A stretch of DNA of 64,000 nucleotides from an uncultured Lachnospiraceae bacterium (GTDB lineage: Bacteria > Bacillota > Clostridia > Lachnospirales > Lachnospiraceae): assembly GCA_948470335.1 (NCBI GenBank), contig CAOKOL010000017.1, positions 1-64,000 on the forward strand, given 5' to 3'. A program made the translations under genes and the position numbers. How positions within the stretch are numbered: position 1 is the stretch's first letter; every line of letters begins with the position of its first letter. Of the stretch, positions 56,382 through 64,000 are shown piece after piece. The notes below the pieces were generated by a model, which made no database searches, was not told the origin of the DNA, and saw nothing but the letters and a program-made list of their open reading frames with translations.

Positions 56382-56895
56382 ACATCTGCTTCAAATATTC
56401 CTCATACTTGATATCTTCGATCTTCTCCGCCTTTTTCTCCACGGAGGTTTTCATATTCTCACCGTAGGCCGCCAGCTTTTCCGACAATTCCTCATCGCCG
56501 ATGGCCAGCATCTTCATAGCCAGCAGAGCCGCATTTACGGCGCCGTCGATGGCTACCGTAGCCACAGGCACGCCCGGCGGTGTCATCACGATAGAATACA
56601 GGGCGTCCTGGCCGCCGAAATATTTTGAATGCAGCGGCACGCCGATCACCGGAAGCGTGGTCAGAGCCGCCAGCATCCCAGGCAGGGCCGCCGCCCATCC
56701 GGCGCCTGAGATAATCACTTTCAGACCTCTTTCTTTTGCGCTTCTGGCATATTCCACCATCTTGTCCGGCGTTCTGTGCGCAGAAATAATCGTCAGTTCA
56801 TAAGGCACGCCGAAATCATCCAGCGTCTTCGCAGCTTTCTGCATCACCGTCAGATCAGAGTCGCTGCCCATTACAATACCAATTACCGGTTTCAT
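56380..56895 (-). CDS. purE: N5-carboxyaminoimidazole ribonucleotide mutase
   Basis: 171 residues. Class I PurE: IGIVMGSDSDLTVMQKA, SAHRTPDKMVEYA, VIISGAGWAAALPGMLA and GGQDALYSIVMTPPGVPVATVA. First of the local pur genes. Its upstream side is formed entirely by the tandem repeats; no promoter or purine riboswitch is visible, so it may be read from the upstream peptidase gene. Confidence 0.96.
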   Translation of the reverse strand: MKPVIGIVMGSDSDLTVMQKAAKTLDDFGVPYELTIISAHRTPDKMVEYARSAKERGLKVIISGAGWAAALPGMLAALTTLPVIGVPLHSKYFGGQDALYSIVMTPPGVPVATVAIDGAVNAALLAMKMLAIGDEELSEKLAAYGENMKTSVEKKAEKIEDIKYEEYLKQM

Positions 56896-56916
56896 CTTTC
56901 ATGTCCTCCTATTTAT

Positions 56917-57240
56917 AGTTCCGCTACAGTCCTCCCAAGCCCCCTGACTCTGGAAGAATTTCCGGCCGCAAGCGTCCGTAAATCCTTCCGGGGCTTGTAC
57001 GGACTTCCGCTGTTTTTTAGTTCCGCTACAGTCCTCCCAAGCCCCTTTGACTCTGGAAGAATTTCCGGCCGCAAGCATCCGTAAATCCTTCCGGGGCTTA
57101 TACGGACTTCCGCTGTTTTTTTAGTTCCGCTACAGTCCTCCCAAGCCCCTTTGACTCTGGAAGAATTTCCGGCCGCAAGCATCCGTAAATCCTTCCGGGG
57201 CTTATACGGACTTCCGCTGTTTTTTTAGTTCCGCTACAGT
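56917..57240. repeat. Tandem array of a ~104-bp repeat (three units plus partial fourth)
   Basis: Units at 56917-57018 (102 bp), 57019-57122 and 57123-57226 (104 bp each), then 14 bases of a fourth. Units 2 and 3 look identical; unit 1 differs at a few positions. Each begins agttccgctacagtcctccc and ends ttccgctgttttttt. AAGCCCC and GGGGCTT (7 bp) pair within a unit or across a junction, and GGACT/AGTCC pair across the junction. The array starts inside the stop codon of the M29-like gene and reaches nearly to purE. Confidence 0.95.
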
Positions 57241-59357
57241 TCTTTATTTAATTCCTCTGTCCCCGGCAGTACGAACCTGCCGCCTCTGACAATTTCAATC
57301 CGGCTGCCGTCGGCCCGGACCCCTGTAATCGTATCCAGCTCGTCATAGGGCAGGGTAATATCGGTGTGGCATCCGAAATAGGCTTCCTTCGGCTTTGTCT
57401 TCCTGAGAATCGAAATCTCATTGTCCTTTGCCACAATTTCTTTTCCGTCCGGGTTAAAGACTCTGCGCTCCTCCCCGTTGCTGTAGCAGGTATCCCCAAA
57501 CGCAAAATGGGGGCCTGTCTTTTCCGCAATCAGAATTTTCAGCTTGTCAAAAATACCATATTTTTTAGCCATCCGATAAGCCGCCGTATTGGTGCCGATG
57601 GCAAATTCGCCCATGGGCAGCGTCCGGTGATGATGAAGAATCGTTTCCCGCACCAGCGCCTTTCCTTCCTCTTCACCCAAGAAGCTGCCGCAGCCATACT
57701 CCTGCACCATGCCGTCTTTTATCCGGAACCAGATATCCTTATAATAAATCCCTTCTATATACAGTTCTTTTACATGTAGGCGGCCTTCCGTTCCTTTCAG
57801 CACCGGAGAGGTAAACACCTCCCCCAGCGGAATATTCACATCCGCCAGGCAGTTCTCAAACTTTGTCTGAACCTGAGGATCCTCTAACCTCTGCAAAGCC
57901 ACGGTGAGAGAGGTTTCATTGCCGTCCCGGCCTTTGATCTCCACCTGCTCACACTGATCCAGCGCCCCGATCATCGTCTCCTGTACCTGTCTGTACAGCT
58001 CATAATCCAGATTATTCAGCCGGATCGTCTCATCAAAAATCGCCTCAAAGTCTTTGCCGATAGCCGGAACCGGGTAAGAGATAATCGTAAAGCTGCGCTC
58101 TTCCCCGTTAATATACTGATAAGTGATTCTGGTTGACTCCTGCTGCATCTGAGCCAGCAGTTTCAACTGCCAGTCCTCATAAGCGGCCGCTTCCGGCTTA
58201 TTAACCGGCGCAAAGTTTTCCTCTCCGAAAGTTTCCATCACCGCAGGCCCCGCCATGCCTGCGGCCAGGCTTTTCCGCTTCTCAAAGGCTGTCCGCATCA
58301 CCGACAGCTTCCGCTCCTTCAAATCTCCGTTCAGAAACAGCCCCAGATCACAGCGGTGGTCATAATCGCACTGCTGATTAGGCGACGTGCCATAGTAACC
58401 GATCTTCAGATTATCCCGGCGGTTCATCAGGTTTACCGGAGAACGGTACAAAACAGCCTGCAGCCCCATCTGTCCAAACTGTCTGACAGCCGCCCGGATT
58501 ACCCGCTCAAAACCAAGACAATAGCGCACATCCACAAACTGTTTTTTCGACAGATCCACATGGGCCAGCTCAAAGCCTTTGCGGTAACCCTCCGTATAAG
58601 TGGCCGCCATGGCAATAATCGTTTTTTCCGGCAGACCGTTCAAATAACGGGCGGTTTCCAGTTCATTTTCACTGACATATTCCCCGTAGCGGTACAGATA
58701 ACGGAGGTCTTCCAAATCGCTGTCCATCACAACGTTCCGGGCAAAAGACAGCCCCGGATCCAAAAGCTCCCGGTTTCTGTAATCCACGGTCACATCGCAG
58801 TAATCGCTGAAAAAATAATAAAGGGCCTTTTGCACTTCCGGCTCGCCGCCGCCATCCTCCAGTATGCAAAAAACCTCCATAAAAATTTCGCAGCAGATAG
58901 TCATGTCCAGCAGACGACCCTCTGCAGCATAGACGACCATACCTCTGATCTCCATATATAAACAGGAAAGCAGCCGGCCCATACCGGTTCCCAACCGGCC
59001 GGCCGCATAGGCCGGATTGGCATAGCTGCGTTCATATGCATCGCCGATTATATCTCCGTAAAGTTTTTCATTATATTCCTGAAGCTTCTCCAAAGACAGC
59101 TCATGAAACCGCCCCGAACGCCTCTCCTCGCCATACTGAACGACGGTCAGGATAAACGCGGCGGTTCTCCTGAAAAAATCTCCGCAGAAACTCTTCTTTT
59201 TCTCATCTGACAGTTCTTCTTTTGTACCTGTAATCGGGTCTGTGATTTCTTTTGTTCCGGCAATCTCTCTGATCCGGTCCAGTACCAGTCGGAAACGCTC
59301 TTCTTCGAAACCGTATTCCCGTTCACTTTCCTGCTCTGATATGTTCTGGTCACACAT
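57234..59357 (-). CDS. M29-like (thermophilic-type) aminopeptidase with N-terminal extension
   Basis: 707 residues; typical M29 enzymes have about 410. The C-terminal 400 carry the metal-site motifs: IPLGEVFTSPVLKGTEG (Glu), MGEFAIGTNTAAY (Glu), KTGPHFAFGDTCY (His), and GCHTDITLPYDEL (His, Asp). The first 300 residues are helical and not recognised. No signal peptide, so it is likely cytoplasmic. AGGAGAG precedes the ATG. Its TAG stop is formed by the first bases of a repeat unit. Confidence 0.82.
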   Translation of the reverse strand: MCDQNISEQESEREYGFEEERFRLVLDRIREIAGTKEITDPITGTKEELSDEKKKSFCGDFFRRTAAFILTVVQYGEERRSGRFHELSLEKLQEYNEKLYGDIIGDAYERSYANPAYAAGRLGTGMGRLLSCLYMEIRGMVVYAAEGRLLDMTICCEIFMEVFCILEDGGGEPEVQKALYYFFSDYCDVTVDYRNRELLDPGLSFARNVVMDSDLEDLRYLYRYGEYVSENELETARYLNGLPEKTIIAMAATYTEGYRKGFELAHVDLSKKQFVDVRYCLGFERVIRAAVRQFGQMGLQAVLYRSPVNLMNRRDNLKIGYYGTSPNQQCDYDHRCDLGLFLNGDLKERKLSVMRTAFEKRKSLAAGMAGPAVMETFGEENFAPVNKPEAAAYEDWQLKLLAQMQQESTRITYQYINGEERSFTIISYPVPAIGKDFEAIFDETIRLNNLDYELYRQVQETMIGALDQCEQVEIKGRDGNETSLTVALQRLEDPQVQTKFENCLADVNIPLGEVFTSPVLKGTEGRLHVKELYIEGIYYKDIWFRIKDGMVQEYGCGSFLGEEEGKALVRETILHHHRTLPMGEFAIGTNTAAYRMAKKYGIFDKLKILIAEKTGPHFAFGDTCYSNGEERRVFNPDGKEIVAKDNEISILRKTKPKEAYFGCHTDITLPYDELDTITGVRADGSRIEIVRGGRFVLPGTEELNKEL

Positions 59358-59398
59358 ATTGCTCTCCTCACTTCATCTGCCGCCCGGCGTCAATGTTT

Positions 59399-59770
59399 TT
59401 ACGACAAAAATAATCCGACTCCATAGATGGCTGCAAGCACAATAAAGACAACCGCATTGGCAACACAGCCCACAAGACCTGCCGTCTGCCGTTTTTCTTC
59501 TCTGTCATACTTTCCTTTAATACCCAGCCATAATCCGAAAATAGCCGCCGGCATACCGCACAGCCCCACTCCCGCATAGCGTTCCGGGACGGCGCCCCCG
59601 GTAAGAACGGAGGGCACGATGCCTGCCGCAGCCAAGACGGCTGCCGCGACCGCTGTCACACAGGAAAAATGCGAAAAGGGCGAAAAAGCCCTGTCAGTCT
59701 GTGCGCCGCTTCCGGTATACTCCCCGGCTTCCTCCTGCAGATATCTTGCCCTTACCTTTCTACGTCTCAT
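59399..59770 (-). CDS. Small membrane protein, family not identified
   Basis: 123 residues: a basic N-terminus (MRRRKVRARYLQEEAGEY), then three hydrophobic helices (VTAVAAAVLAAAGIVPSVL, YAGVGLCGMPAAIFGLWLG, CVANAVVFIVLAAIYGVGLF). It recalls DUF4190/DUF6142-type proteins but I cannot assign it. Start at the ATG at 59770 behind GGAAGG. It follows VanZ by 19 bases and precedes the M29-like gene by 41, in a minus-strand run. Confidence 0.6.
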   Translation of the reverse strand: MRRRKVRARYLQEEAGEYTGSGAQTDRAFSPFSHFSCVTAVAAAVLAAAGIVPSVLTGGAVPERYAGVGLCGMPAAIFGLWLGIKGKYDREEKRQTAGLVGCVANAVVFIVLAAIYGVGLFLS

Positions 59771-59789
59771 AGAATCCTTCCATTTCCCT

Positions 59790-60266
59790 CTATTTCCGCT
59801 CCGTTTTCTTTTCAGACTTTTTTTCCTCACTCCGGTTCAGAAACCGGTACAGGATAAAACCGATCAGTCCGCCCAGCGTATTCAGAAAGATGTCATCCAC
59901 ATCAAAAGAGCCTACCCGGAATAACAACTGAACGGATTCAATCATAAGACTGAACAAAAATGTGTAAAATACCAGATGATATCCCTTTCTGGCCGGAGAC
60001 GCCAGAATCGGCAGCCACATTCCGAAAGGAACAAAAACAGCCACATTCCCCGCGAGATTGATGACTGAATAAATACCAAGAGCACGAAAATGTCGGATAT
60101 AGCGTCCGATCTCCCGAAACGGCACCAGATTATACCGGTAAATGCGGTCCGAATCTGCCCTTCCAAACTGCTCGGCAAAAAAAACAAGATAAAGAAGAAA
60201 TCCCAGATAGGCCGTAAAACACAGCCACTCCACCCATCCGGCCTGAGATTTATCACTTTTCCTCAT
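59790..60266 (-). CDS. VanZ-family membrane protein
   Basis: 158 residues with four or five membrane helices. VanZ pattern: YNLVPFREIGRYI, NLAGNVAVFVPFGMWLP, ESVQLLFRVGSFDVDDIFLNTLGGLIGF. VanZ gives weak teicoplanin resistance in enterococci, but family members in gut clostridia are mostly of unknown role. It starts four bases after the small gene before it, with no good site of its own, so coupling is likely. Ends in a very basic tail. Confidence 0.85.
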   Translation of the reverse strand: MRKSDKSQAGWVEWLCFTAYLGFLLYLVFFAEQFGRADSDRIYRYNLVPFREIGRYIRHFRALGIYSVINLAGNVAVFVPFGMWLPILASPARKGYHLVFYTFLFSLMIESVQLLFRVGSFDVDDIFLNTLGGLIGFILYRFLNRSEEKKSEKKTERK

Positions 60267-60270
60267 CCGG

Positions 60271-60423
60271 CTAAAATGTAATCTGTGACTTTCTCTTCAG
60301 CAAAATGCCTCCGTTGACAATACAGCCGATACCGGTGCTGATCCCCACCACCAGGATTACAATTCCCATGGCGACGCTCCATCCGCCGGTACGGTTCATG
60401 GTCTTATAAATTTTTTCTCCCAT
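60271..60423 (-). CDS. Small single-helix membrane protein (50 residues), unknown
   Basis: Encodes MGEKIYKTMNRTGGWSVAMG, then a hydrophobic helix IVILVVGISTGIGCIVNGGI, then a basic end LLKRKSQITF. GGAGG lies six bases before the ATG, which strongly supports translation. It is just upstream of VanZ and 28 bases after pyrE, in the same run. I recognise no family. Confidence 0.75.
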   Translation of the reverse strand: MGEKIYKTMNRTGGWSVAMGIVILVVGISTGIGCIVNGGILLKRKSQITF

Positions 60424-60451
60424 TGAACACCTCCGATTGTTCAGCCTGTAT

Positions 60452-61126
60452 TTACTTTACTCCGTATACCTCATAATATGCGTCGATCGCCTGCTTTAAA
60501 TTATCGTCAATAATCATTTTTCCCTTATAAGGGCGATTATATAAGTGCTGAATCACTTCTTCCATCGTCACGATCGCAGTCGTCCTGAAACCATAGGTCT
60601 CCGAAATCTCCGTCAGTGCGGATTTTGTTCCCTGGCCCCGCTCCATACGGTCCACACTCACTGCCAGTCCCAGCACCGTTACGTCGCCCTGGGCTTTCAC
60701 AATCGGAAGCGTCTCGGCGATTGAGGTTCCCGCCGTGGTCACATCCTCGATAATCACCACCCGGTCGCCGTCCCCGATCGGACTTCCCAGCAGAATTCCT
60801 TTGTCACCGTGGTCTTTTACCTCTTTCCGGTTCGAACAGTAACGGATTTCGGCGCCGTACCGGTCACTGAAAGCCATGCTGGCCGCAACCGTCAGCGGAA
60901 TCCCTTTATAAGCGGGGCCAAACAGCACGTCAAAATCCGTACCAAAAGCACTGTGGATCGCCTTCGCGTAATACTCGCCCAGCTTCTTTAGCTGCGCTCC
61001 GGTTCTGTAAAATCCTGTATTGATAAAAAACGGGGTCTTCCTTCCACTTTTTGTCACAAAGTCGCCGAATTTCAGCACTTCGCAGTCTACCATGAATTCG
61101 ATGAACTCTCTTTTGTACTGTTCCAT
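60452..61126 (-). CDS. pyrE: Orotate phosphoribosyltransferase
   Basis: 224 residues; fifth step of pyrimidine synthesis. The PRPP motif VVIIEDVTTAGTS and FGPAYKGIPLTVA are present. The ATG at 61126 follows AAGGAG by about a dozen bases; upstream in-frame codons look like non-coding AT-rich sequence. No other pyr genes nearby. Expected substrates are orotate and PRPP. Confidence 0.95.
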   Translation of the reverse strand: MEQYKREFIEFMVDCEVLKFGDFVTKSGRKTPFFINTGFYRTGAQLKKLGEYYAKAIHSAFGTDFDVLFGPAYKGIPLTVAASMAFSDRYGAEIRYCSNRKEVKDHGDKGILLGSPIGDGDRVVIIEDVTTAGTSIAETLPIVKAQGDVTVLGLAVSVDRMERGQGTKSALTEISETYGFRTTAIVTMEEVIQHLYNRPYKGKMIIDDNLKQAIDAYYEVYGVK

Positions 61127-61268
61127 GTGGTACGATTCTCCTTCATTTATGCGCGTTTCAGCCTTAAATATCTTCCCAATTTTACCACATTTATCATTTA
61201 TATTCAACTGTTTTTGTTTTTCCATTTTGATCCTGTTTTCAGATTTATTCAGACAATTTTTACAGAAA

Positions 61269-62048
61269 TCAGACAGTCGAAACTGCCTCTGCTTCCTCAT
61301 AATACACCTTTTCCAGTGTCAGCCCCTTTGCAGGCGCCAGCATCCCTGCCGCCTGCCGGTCCCGGGCCTTTAAAATCCGCTCCATTTCTTCCGGCTTCCT
61401 TTCGCCTGTCCCCACCTCATACAGCGTCCCGGCCAGAATGCGGACCATATTGTAGAGAAAACCGTTTCCGGTAACGGTAATCCAAAGCTCGTCCCCGATC
61501 TGTTCGACACGCAGGCTGTAAATGTGGCGCACCGTGGATTTTTTCATCTGCCTGTTGGCACAGAAGCTTTTAAAATCATGTTCCCCTTCCAGAAATCCGG
61601 CCGCCCGTTCCATATCCGGCACATTCAGCGGCATCCTTTTCTCAGGAACCCATATATAATTACGGTCAAACACAGGCTTTGCATCCCCCGTATAAATACG
61701 ATAACGGTAGGTTTTCGCCCTGGCGTTCAAGCGGCTGTGAAAACGGCCGTCCGCCGCCGCAACGCTGACAACGGAAATGTCGGCAGGAAGATACTGATTT
61801 AAGTAATCTCTAATCCCGCCGCAGGACAGAGACGTATCCATGTGCGCGTTCGCCACCTGCCCGCCGGCATGAACGCCGGCGTCGGTTCTGCCCGAACCCT
61901 GTACCTCGATTTCCCCCTCCGGACAGCCGCACATTTTTGCCAGCACAGCTTCCAGTTTTCCCTGTATGGTCCGGCCGGTATTCTTTTGCCTCTGCCAGCC
62001 GTCGTAACGGGTTCCGTCATATTGGATTAAAAATCTGTAATTTTTCAT
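61269..62048 (-). CDS. truA: tRNA pseudouridine38-40 synthase
   Basis: 259 residues. Catalytic Asp56 in GSGRTDAGVHA; other TruA blocks: YDGTRYDGWQRQ, LNARAKTYRYRIY, FLEGEHDFKSFCANR and GNGFLYNMVRILAGTL. Its ATG overlaps the stop of the upstream GNAT gene (ATGA), so the two are translated together. Confidence 0.96.
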   Translation of the reverse strand: MKNYRFLIQYDGTRYDGWQRQKNTGRTIQGKLEAVLAKMCGCPEGEIEVQGSGRTDAGVHAGGQVANAHMDTSLSCGGIRDYLNQYLPADISVVSVAAADGRFHSRLNARAKTYRYRIYTGDAKPVFDRNYIWVPEKRMPLNVPDMERAAGFLEGEHDFKSFCANRQMKKSTVRHIYSLRVEQIGDELWITVTGNGFLYNMVRILAGTLYEVGTGERKPEEMERILKARDRQAAGMLAPAKGLTLEKVYYEEAEAVSTV

Positions 62049-62491
62049 CGGTTTTGTCTTTTCATCTCAAAATAAGGCAGCGTCTCATAGCCGCATTTTT
62101 CATAAACTTTAATGGCTCTCTCGTTTTCTTTTTCCACTTCCAGCTTTAAAATCGCATCCGGATATTTCTCCGCCATAAAGTTCAGAAACCTGCTGCCGAT
62201 ACCATTCCCCCGGAAAGGTTCTCTGATATACAAATCTTCAATCCAGATGCAGCATCTCCCGTACTCCGTGGAAAAGCTTTTCGCCACCATCCCATAACCC
62301 TGAATCTCCTGCCCTTCCTGGAATATATAGCCTTCCAGATAGGGACAGTCCCCAACGCAATGGTCGATATCCGCCTGAAACACCTGGGCGGACCCGTTGG
62401 TAGAAACCGCCGGAGACGCGTAAAACACCTTCATCATCTCAAAAACTTCCCCTCTGTCTTCGTCGGTCATTTCTCTTATTATGGTACGCAT
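62045..62491 (-). CDS. GNAT-family N-acetyltransferase
   Basis: 148 residues. GNAT fold: acetyl-CoA site in IREPFRGNGIGSRFLNFM, and KLEVEKENERAIKVYEKCGY at the end. The substrate is unknown. AGGAG lies nine bases before the ATG. Confidence 0.88.
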   Translation of the reverse strand: MRTIIREMTDEDRGEVFEMMKVFYASPAVSTNGSAQVFQADIDHCVGDCPYLEGYIFQEGQEIQGYGMVAKSFSTEYGRCCIWIEDLYIREPFRGNGIGSRFLNFMAEKYPDAILKLEVEKENERAIKVYEKCGYETLPYFEMKRQNR

Positions 62492-62584
62492 CAGTTGATT
62501 TCTCCTTTTTTGAAAATATTATACTAAACTTTTTCAATTTGGGCAAATCCGACAGAATCAGAAAAATCCCGGCAACATATAACG

Positions 62585-62624
62585 CAGGGGAGTCGGTAAC
62601 TCGTCTGAGTTACCGACTCCCCTG
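62585..62624. other. Perfect 18-bp stem-loop after the BCCT gene
   Basis: CAGGGGAGTCGGTAACTC and its exact complement around a GTCT loop. It is eight bases after the BCCT stop. No T tract follows on either strand, so it may be an mRNA stabiliser or a protein-binding site rather than a plain terminator. Confidence 0.6.
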
Positions 62625-62631
62625 GAACAGA

Positions 62632-64000
62632 CTACCTGTTTCCCGAAAGTATTTCCGATATTCCAAAATCTTCTTTCAGCCAGCGCAGCACTGAAATGAT
62701 GAAAAAAATCTGAAGGACCAGAATCGGTACACAGGTCAGGATGGATGAAGTTTTTACCACCTCCATGCCGCCTACAAGAATCAGTGACATTGTTGCGAGA
62801 AATACAAAGAATGACCAGAACAGGCGCACCCAGCGCCTGGGTTCCGCATTGTATCCGACTTCCTGGCTGGTGATATTTGACATGGTGTAGGCGCCGGAGT
62901 CAATACCGGTGGCCTGCGCAACCATAAGAAGCAGTACAAACAGAGGAATAATCACCGTCTTGCCGGGCAGGGTATCCAGGATCGCATAGATTGCCCGGGG
63001 CTCTCCCTGAGACTGCATGATACCGATCAGATCCATCCCTTTGTTGAAGATCAGATCCTGAACATAACCGCCCATAACACCAAAGATCAGCATGGTACCG
63101 CCGCCTGCGGTGACAATCATATTGATCACAAAGGCTCTCAGCGTTCTGCCTTTGGAAATGCGGGCCATGAACAGACCAATATAGATCGCCCATGACATCC
63201 ACCAGGCCCAGTAAAATACGGTCCAGTTCTGAGGAAAGCCGGATCTGCCGACCGCGTCGGTATAAAAGCTCATTCTGAAAAAGTTCTGTATCATAATACC
63301 CAGGGAATCACTGAAATAAGACAGAATCCATGAGGACGGCCCTACCAGAAATACATAGATTACAAATGCGATAAACATAGCCATGTTGATGTCCGAAAGC
63401 GTTGCGATTCCCGAATATAAGCCCTTAAAACAGCTCCAGCTGTATATACAGGTAAAAAACAGTCCTATCCCGATTTTCAGCGGCATCGTATCCGGAATCC
63501 CGAAAAATTCTGATATGATACAGGAGATCATCGGAAATACAAAGGCCAGGGAGGTGGCAAACCCACCCATCATACCGATCACTACCAGCACATCAATGGC
63601 AATACCGATTTTTCCGTATGCTCTTTTTCCCAGAAGCCCGCCGCATGCATAGCTTGCCTTAAAATGAAACTGCCGTCTGTTATAATAACAGTATGCAAAC
63701 GCAATGGCAGGTACGGAGAAAATGGCCCATGGGGTAAATCCCCAGTGGAAAAAGGTATATGCGGACGCCCATTCCCTGGCAGCCACGGACATTGGTTCAA
63801 TGCCAAAGGGCGGGGATGAAAGGTAGTACAGAGGCTCCACACAGGCCCAGTACATTGCTCCCGCGCCGATTCCCGCGCAGAAGAACATGGCAATCCATGT
63901 GAAAGTTTTAAATTCCGGCTTATCATCCTTTGATCCCAGTTTTACGGAACTAAATCTGCCGGCTACAATCCACAGACTGAAAGCAAGACTGACAAATCCG
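62632..64000 (-). CDS. BCCT-family betaine/carnitine/choline transporter (5' end outside window)
   Basis: At least 456 residues, open to the right edge, so the N-terminus is missing. Many membrane helices; BCCT signatures IGMMGGFATSLAFVFPM and NWTVFYWAWWMSWAIYIGLF with GRISK-like MARISKGRT are intact. Takes up quaternary amines such as glycine betaine or carnitine. In this organism these could feed corrinoid-dependent demethylation, but the corrinoid genes lie 27 kb away. Substrate is not decided by the sequence. Confidence 0.92.
   Translation of the reverse strand, partial: GFVSLAFSLWIVAGRFSSVKLGSKDDKPEFKTFTWIAMFFCAGIGAGAMYWACVEPLYYLSSPPFGIEPMSVAAREWASAYTFFHWGFTPWAIFSVPAIAFAYCYYNRRQFHFKASYACGGLLGKRAYGKIGIAIDVLVVIGMMGGFATSLAFVFPMISCIISEFFGIPDTMPLKIGIGLFFTCIYSWSCFKGLYSGIATLSDINMAMFIAFVIYVFLVGPSSWILSYFSDSLGIMIQNFFRMSFYTDAVGRSGFPQNWTVFYWAWWMSWAIYIGLFMARISKGRTLRAFVINMIVTAGGGTMLIFGVMGGYVQDLIFNKGMDLIGIMQSQGEPRAIYAILDTLPGKTVIIPLFVLLLMVAQATGIDSGAYTMSNITSQEVGYNAEPRRWVRLFWSFFVFLATMSLILVGGMEVVKTSSILTCVPILVLQIFFIISVLRWLKEDFGISEILSGNR

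Overview
The window comes from a spore-forming, low-to-mid G+C anaerobic Firmicute. It is most like a member of the Lachnospiraceae (Clostridia); I cannot fix the genus. The evidence is the mix of genes: sporulation genes (sigG, spoIIID, spmA/spmB, an ylmC/ymxH-type gene, an AbrB regulator), families typical of this group (DUF4317, DUF5702, DUF2508, an FHA protein at the end of a Tad operon), a rubredoxin and hemerythrin pair, corrinoid-dependent methyl transfer, and a c subunit of Na+-ATP-synthase type. Most genes lie on the minus strand. Many starts were placed by ribosome binding sites rather than by the longest open frame.

Layout. 0.1-4.4 kb: ylmC-like gene, prfC, coaBC, then coaX and rubredoxin on the plus strand. 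4.5-10.8 kb: GT2 glycosyltransferase, sigG, tRNA-Gly(GCC), a hemerythrin fusion, a membrane protein of the PF06541 type, an AraC/GyrI-like regulator and spoIIID. 10.9-13.0 kb: a decayed PD-(D/E)XK transposase remnant and a chemoreceptor with a CZB-like zinc site outside the membrane. 13.1-24.7 kb: a complete monoderm Tad/Flp pilus operon (tadZ, tadA, tadB, tadC, Flp1 pilin, DUF5702, tadE-like, tadV, tadE-like, FHA), followed by a gene with a flagellar-cap (FliD C-terminal) domain although no flagellar genes are seen. 25-34 kb: DUF2508, glgB, spmAB, abrB, an M23 peptidase, an SGNH/MBOAT O-acetylation pair and a small exporter. 34-37.7 kb: corrinoid protein, methyltetrahydrofolate methyltransferase and a PucR-type regulator. 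38-47 kb: DUF4317 and the full atp operon. 47.5-50.6 kb: trkA-trkH and a DUF1858 protein. 50.9-52.2 kb: a CDF metal exporter behind a NiCo (czcD) riboswitch. 52-57 kb: cbiZ and purE-purM-purN-purD. 57-64 kb: an M29-like aminopeptidase, small membrane proteins, pyrE, truA, a GNAT protein and a BCCT transporter cut by the window edge.

How it fits together. The Tad operon appears to be one transcription unit of about 10.5 kb with a good sigma-A promoter at 24958-24986 and a leader of roughly 230 nt. cbiZ (cobinamide salvage), the corrinoid protein with its methyltransferase, and the NiCo-riboswitch exporter together suggest active cobalt/corrinoid handling. The atp c subunit has the two-carboxylate Na+ signature, so the cell probably uses a sodium gradient.

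The most unusual items are (1) a modular intergenic repeat family (head, middle, tail) with two identical 104-bp tandem copies before purE and shorter derivatives at five other sites; (2) the FliD-like protein and the twin Cys/His TadE-like protein attached to a Tad pilus operon; (3) the chemoreceptor with an extracytoplasmic CZB-like domain; (4) a CoaBC lacking the expected decarboxylase cysteine. No CRISPR array, prophage or intact insertion sequence was seen.
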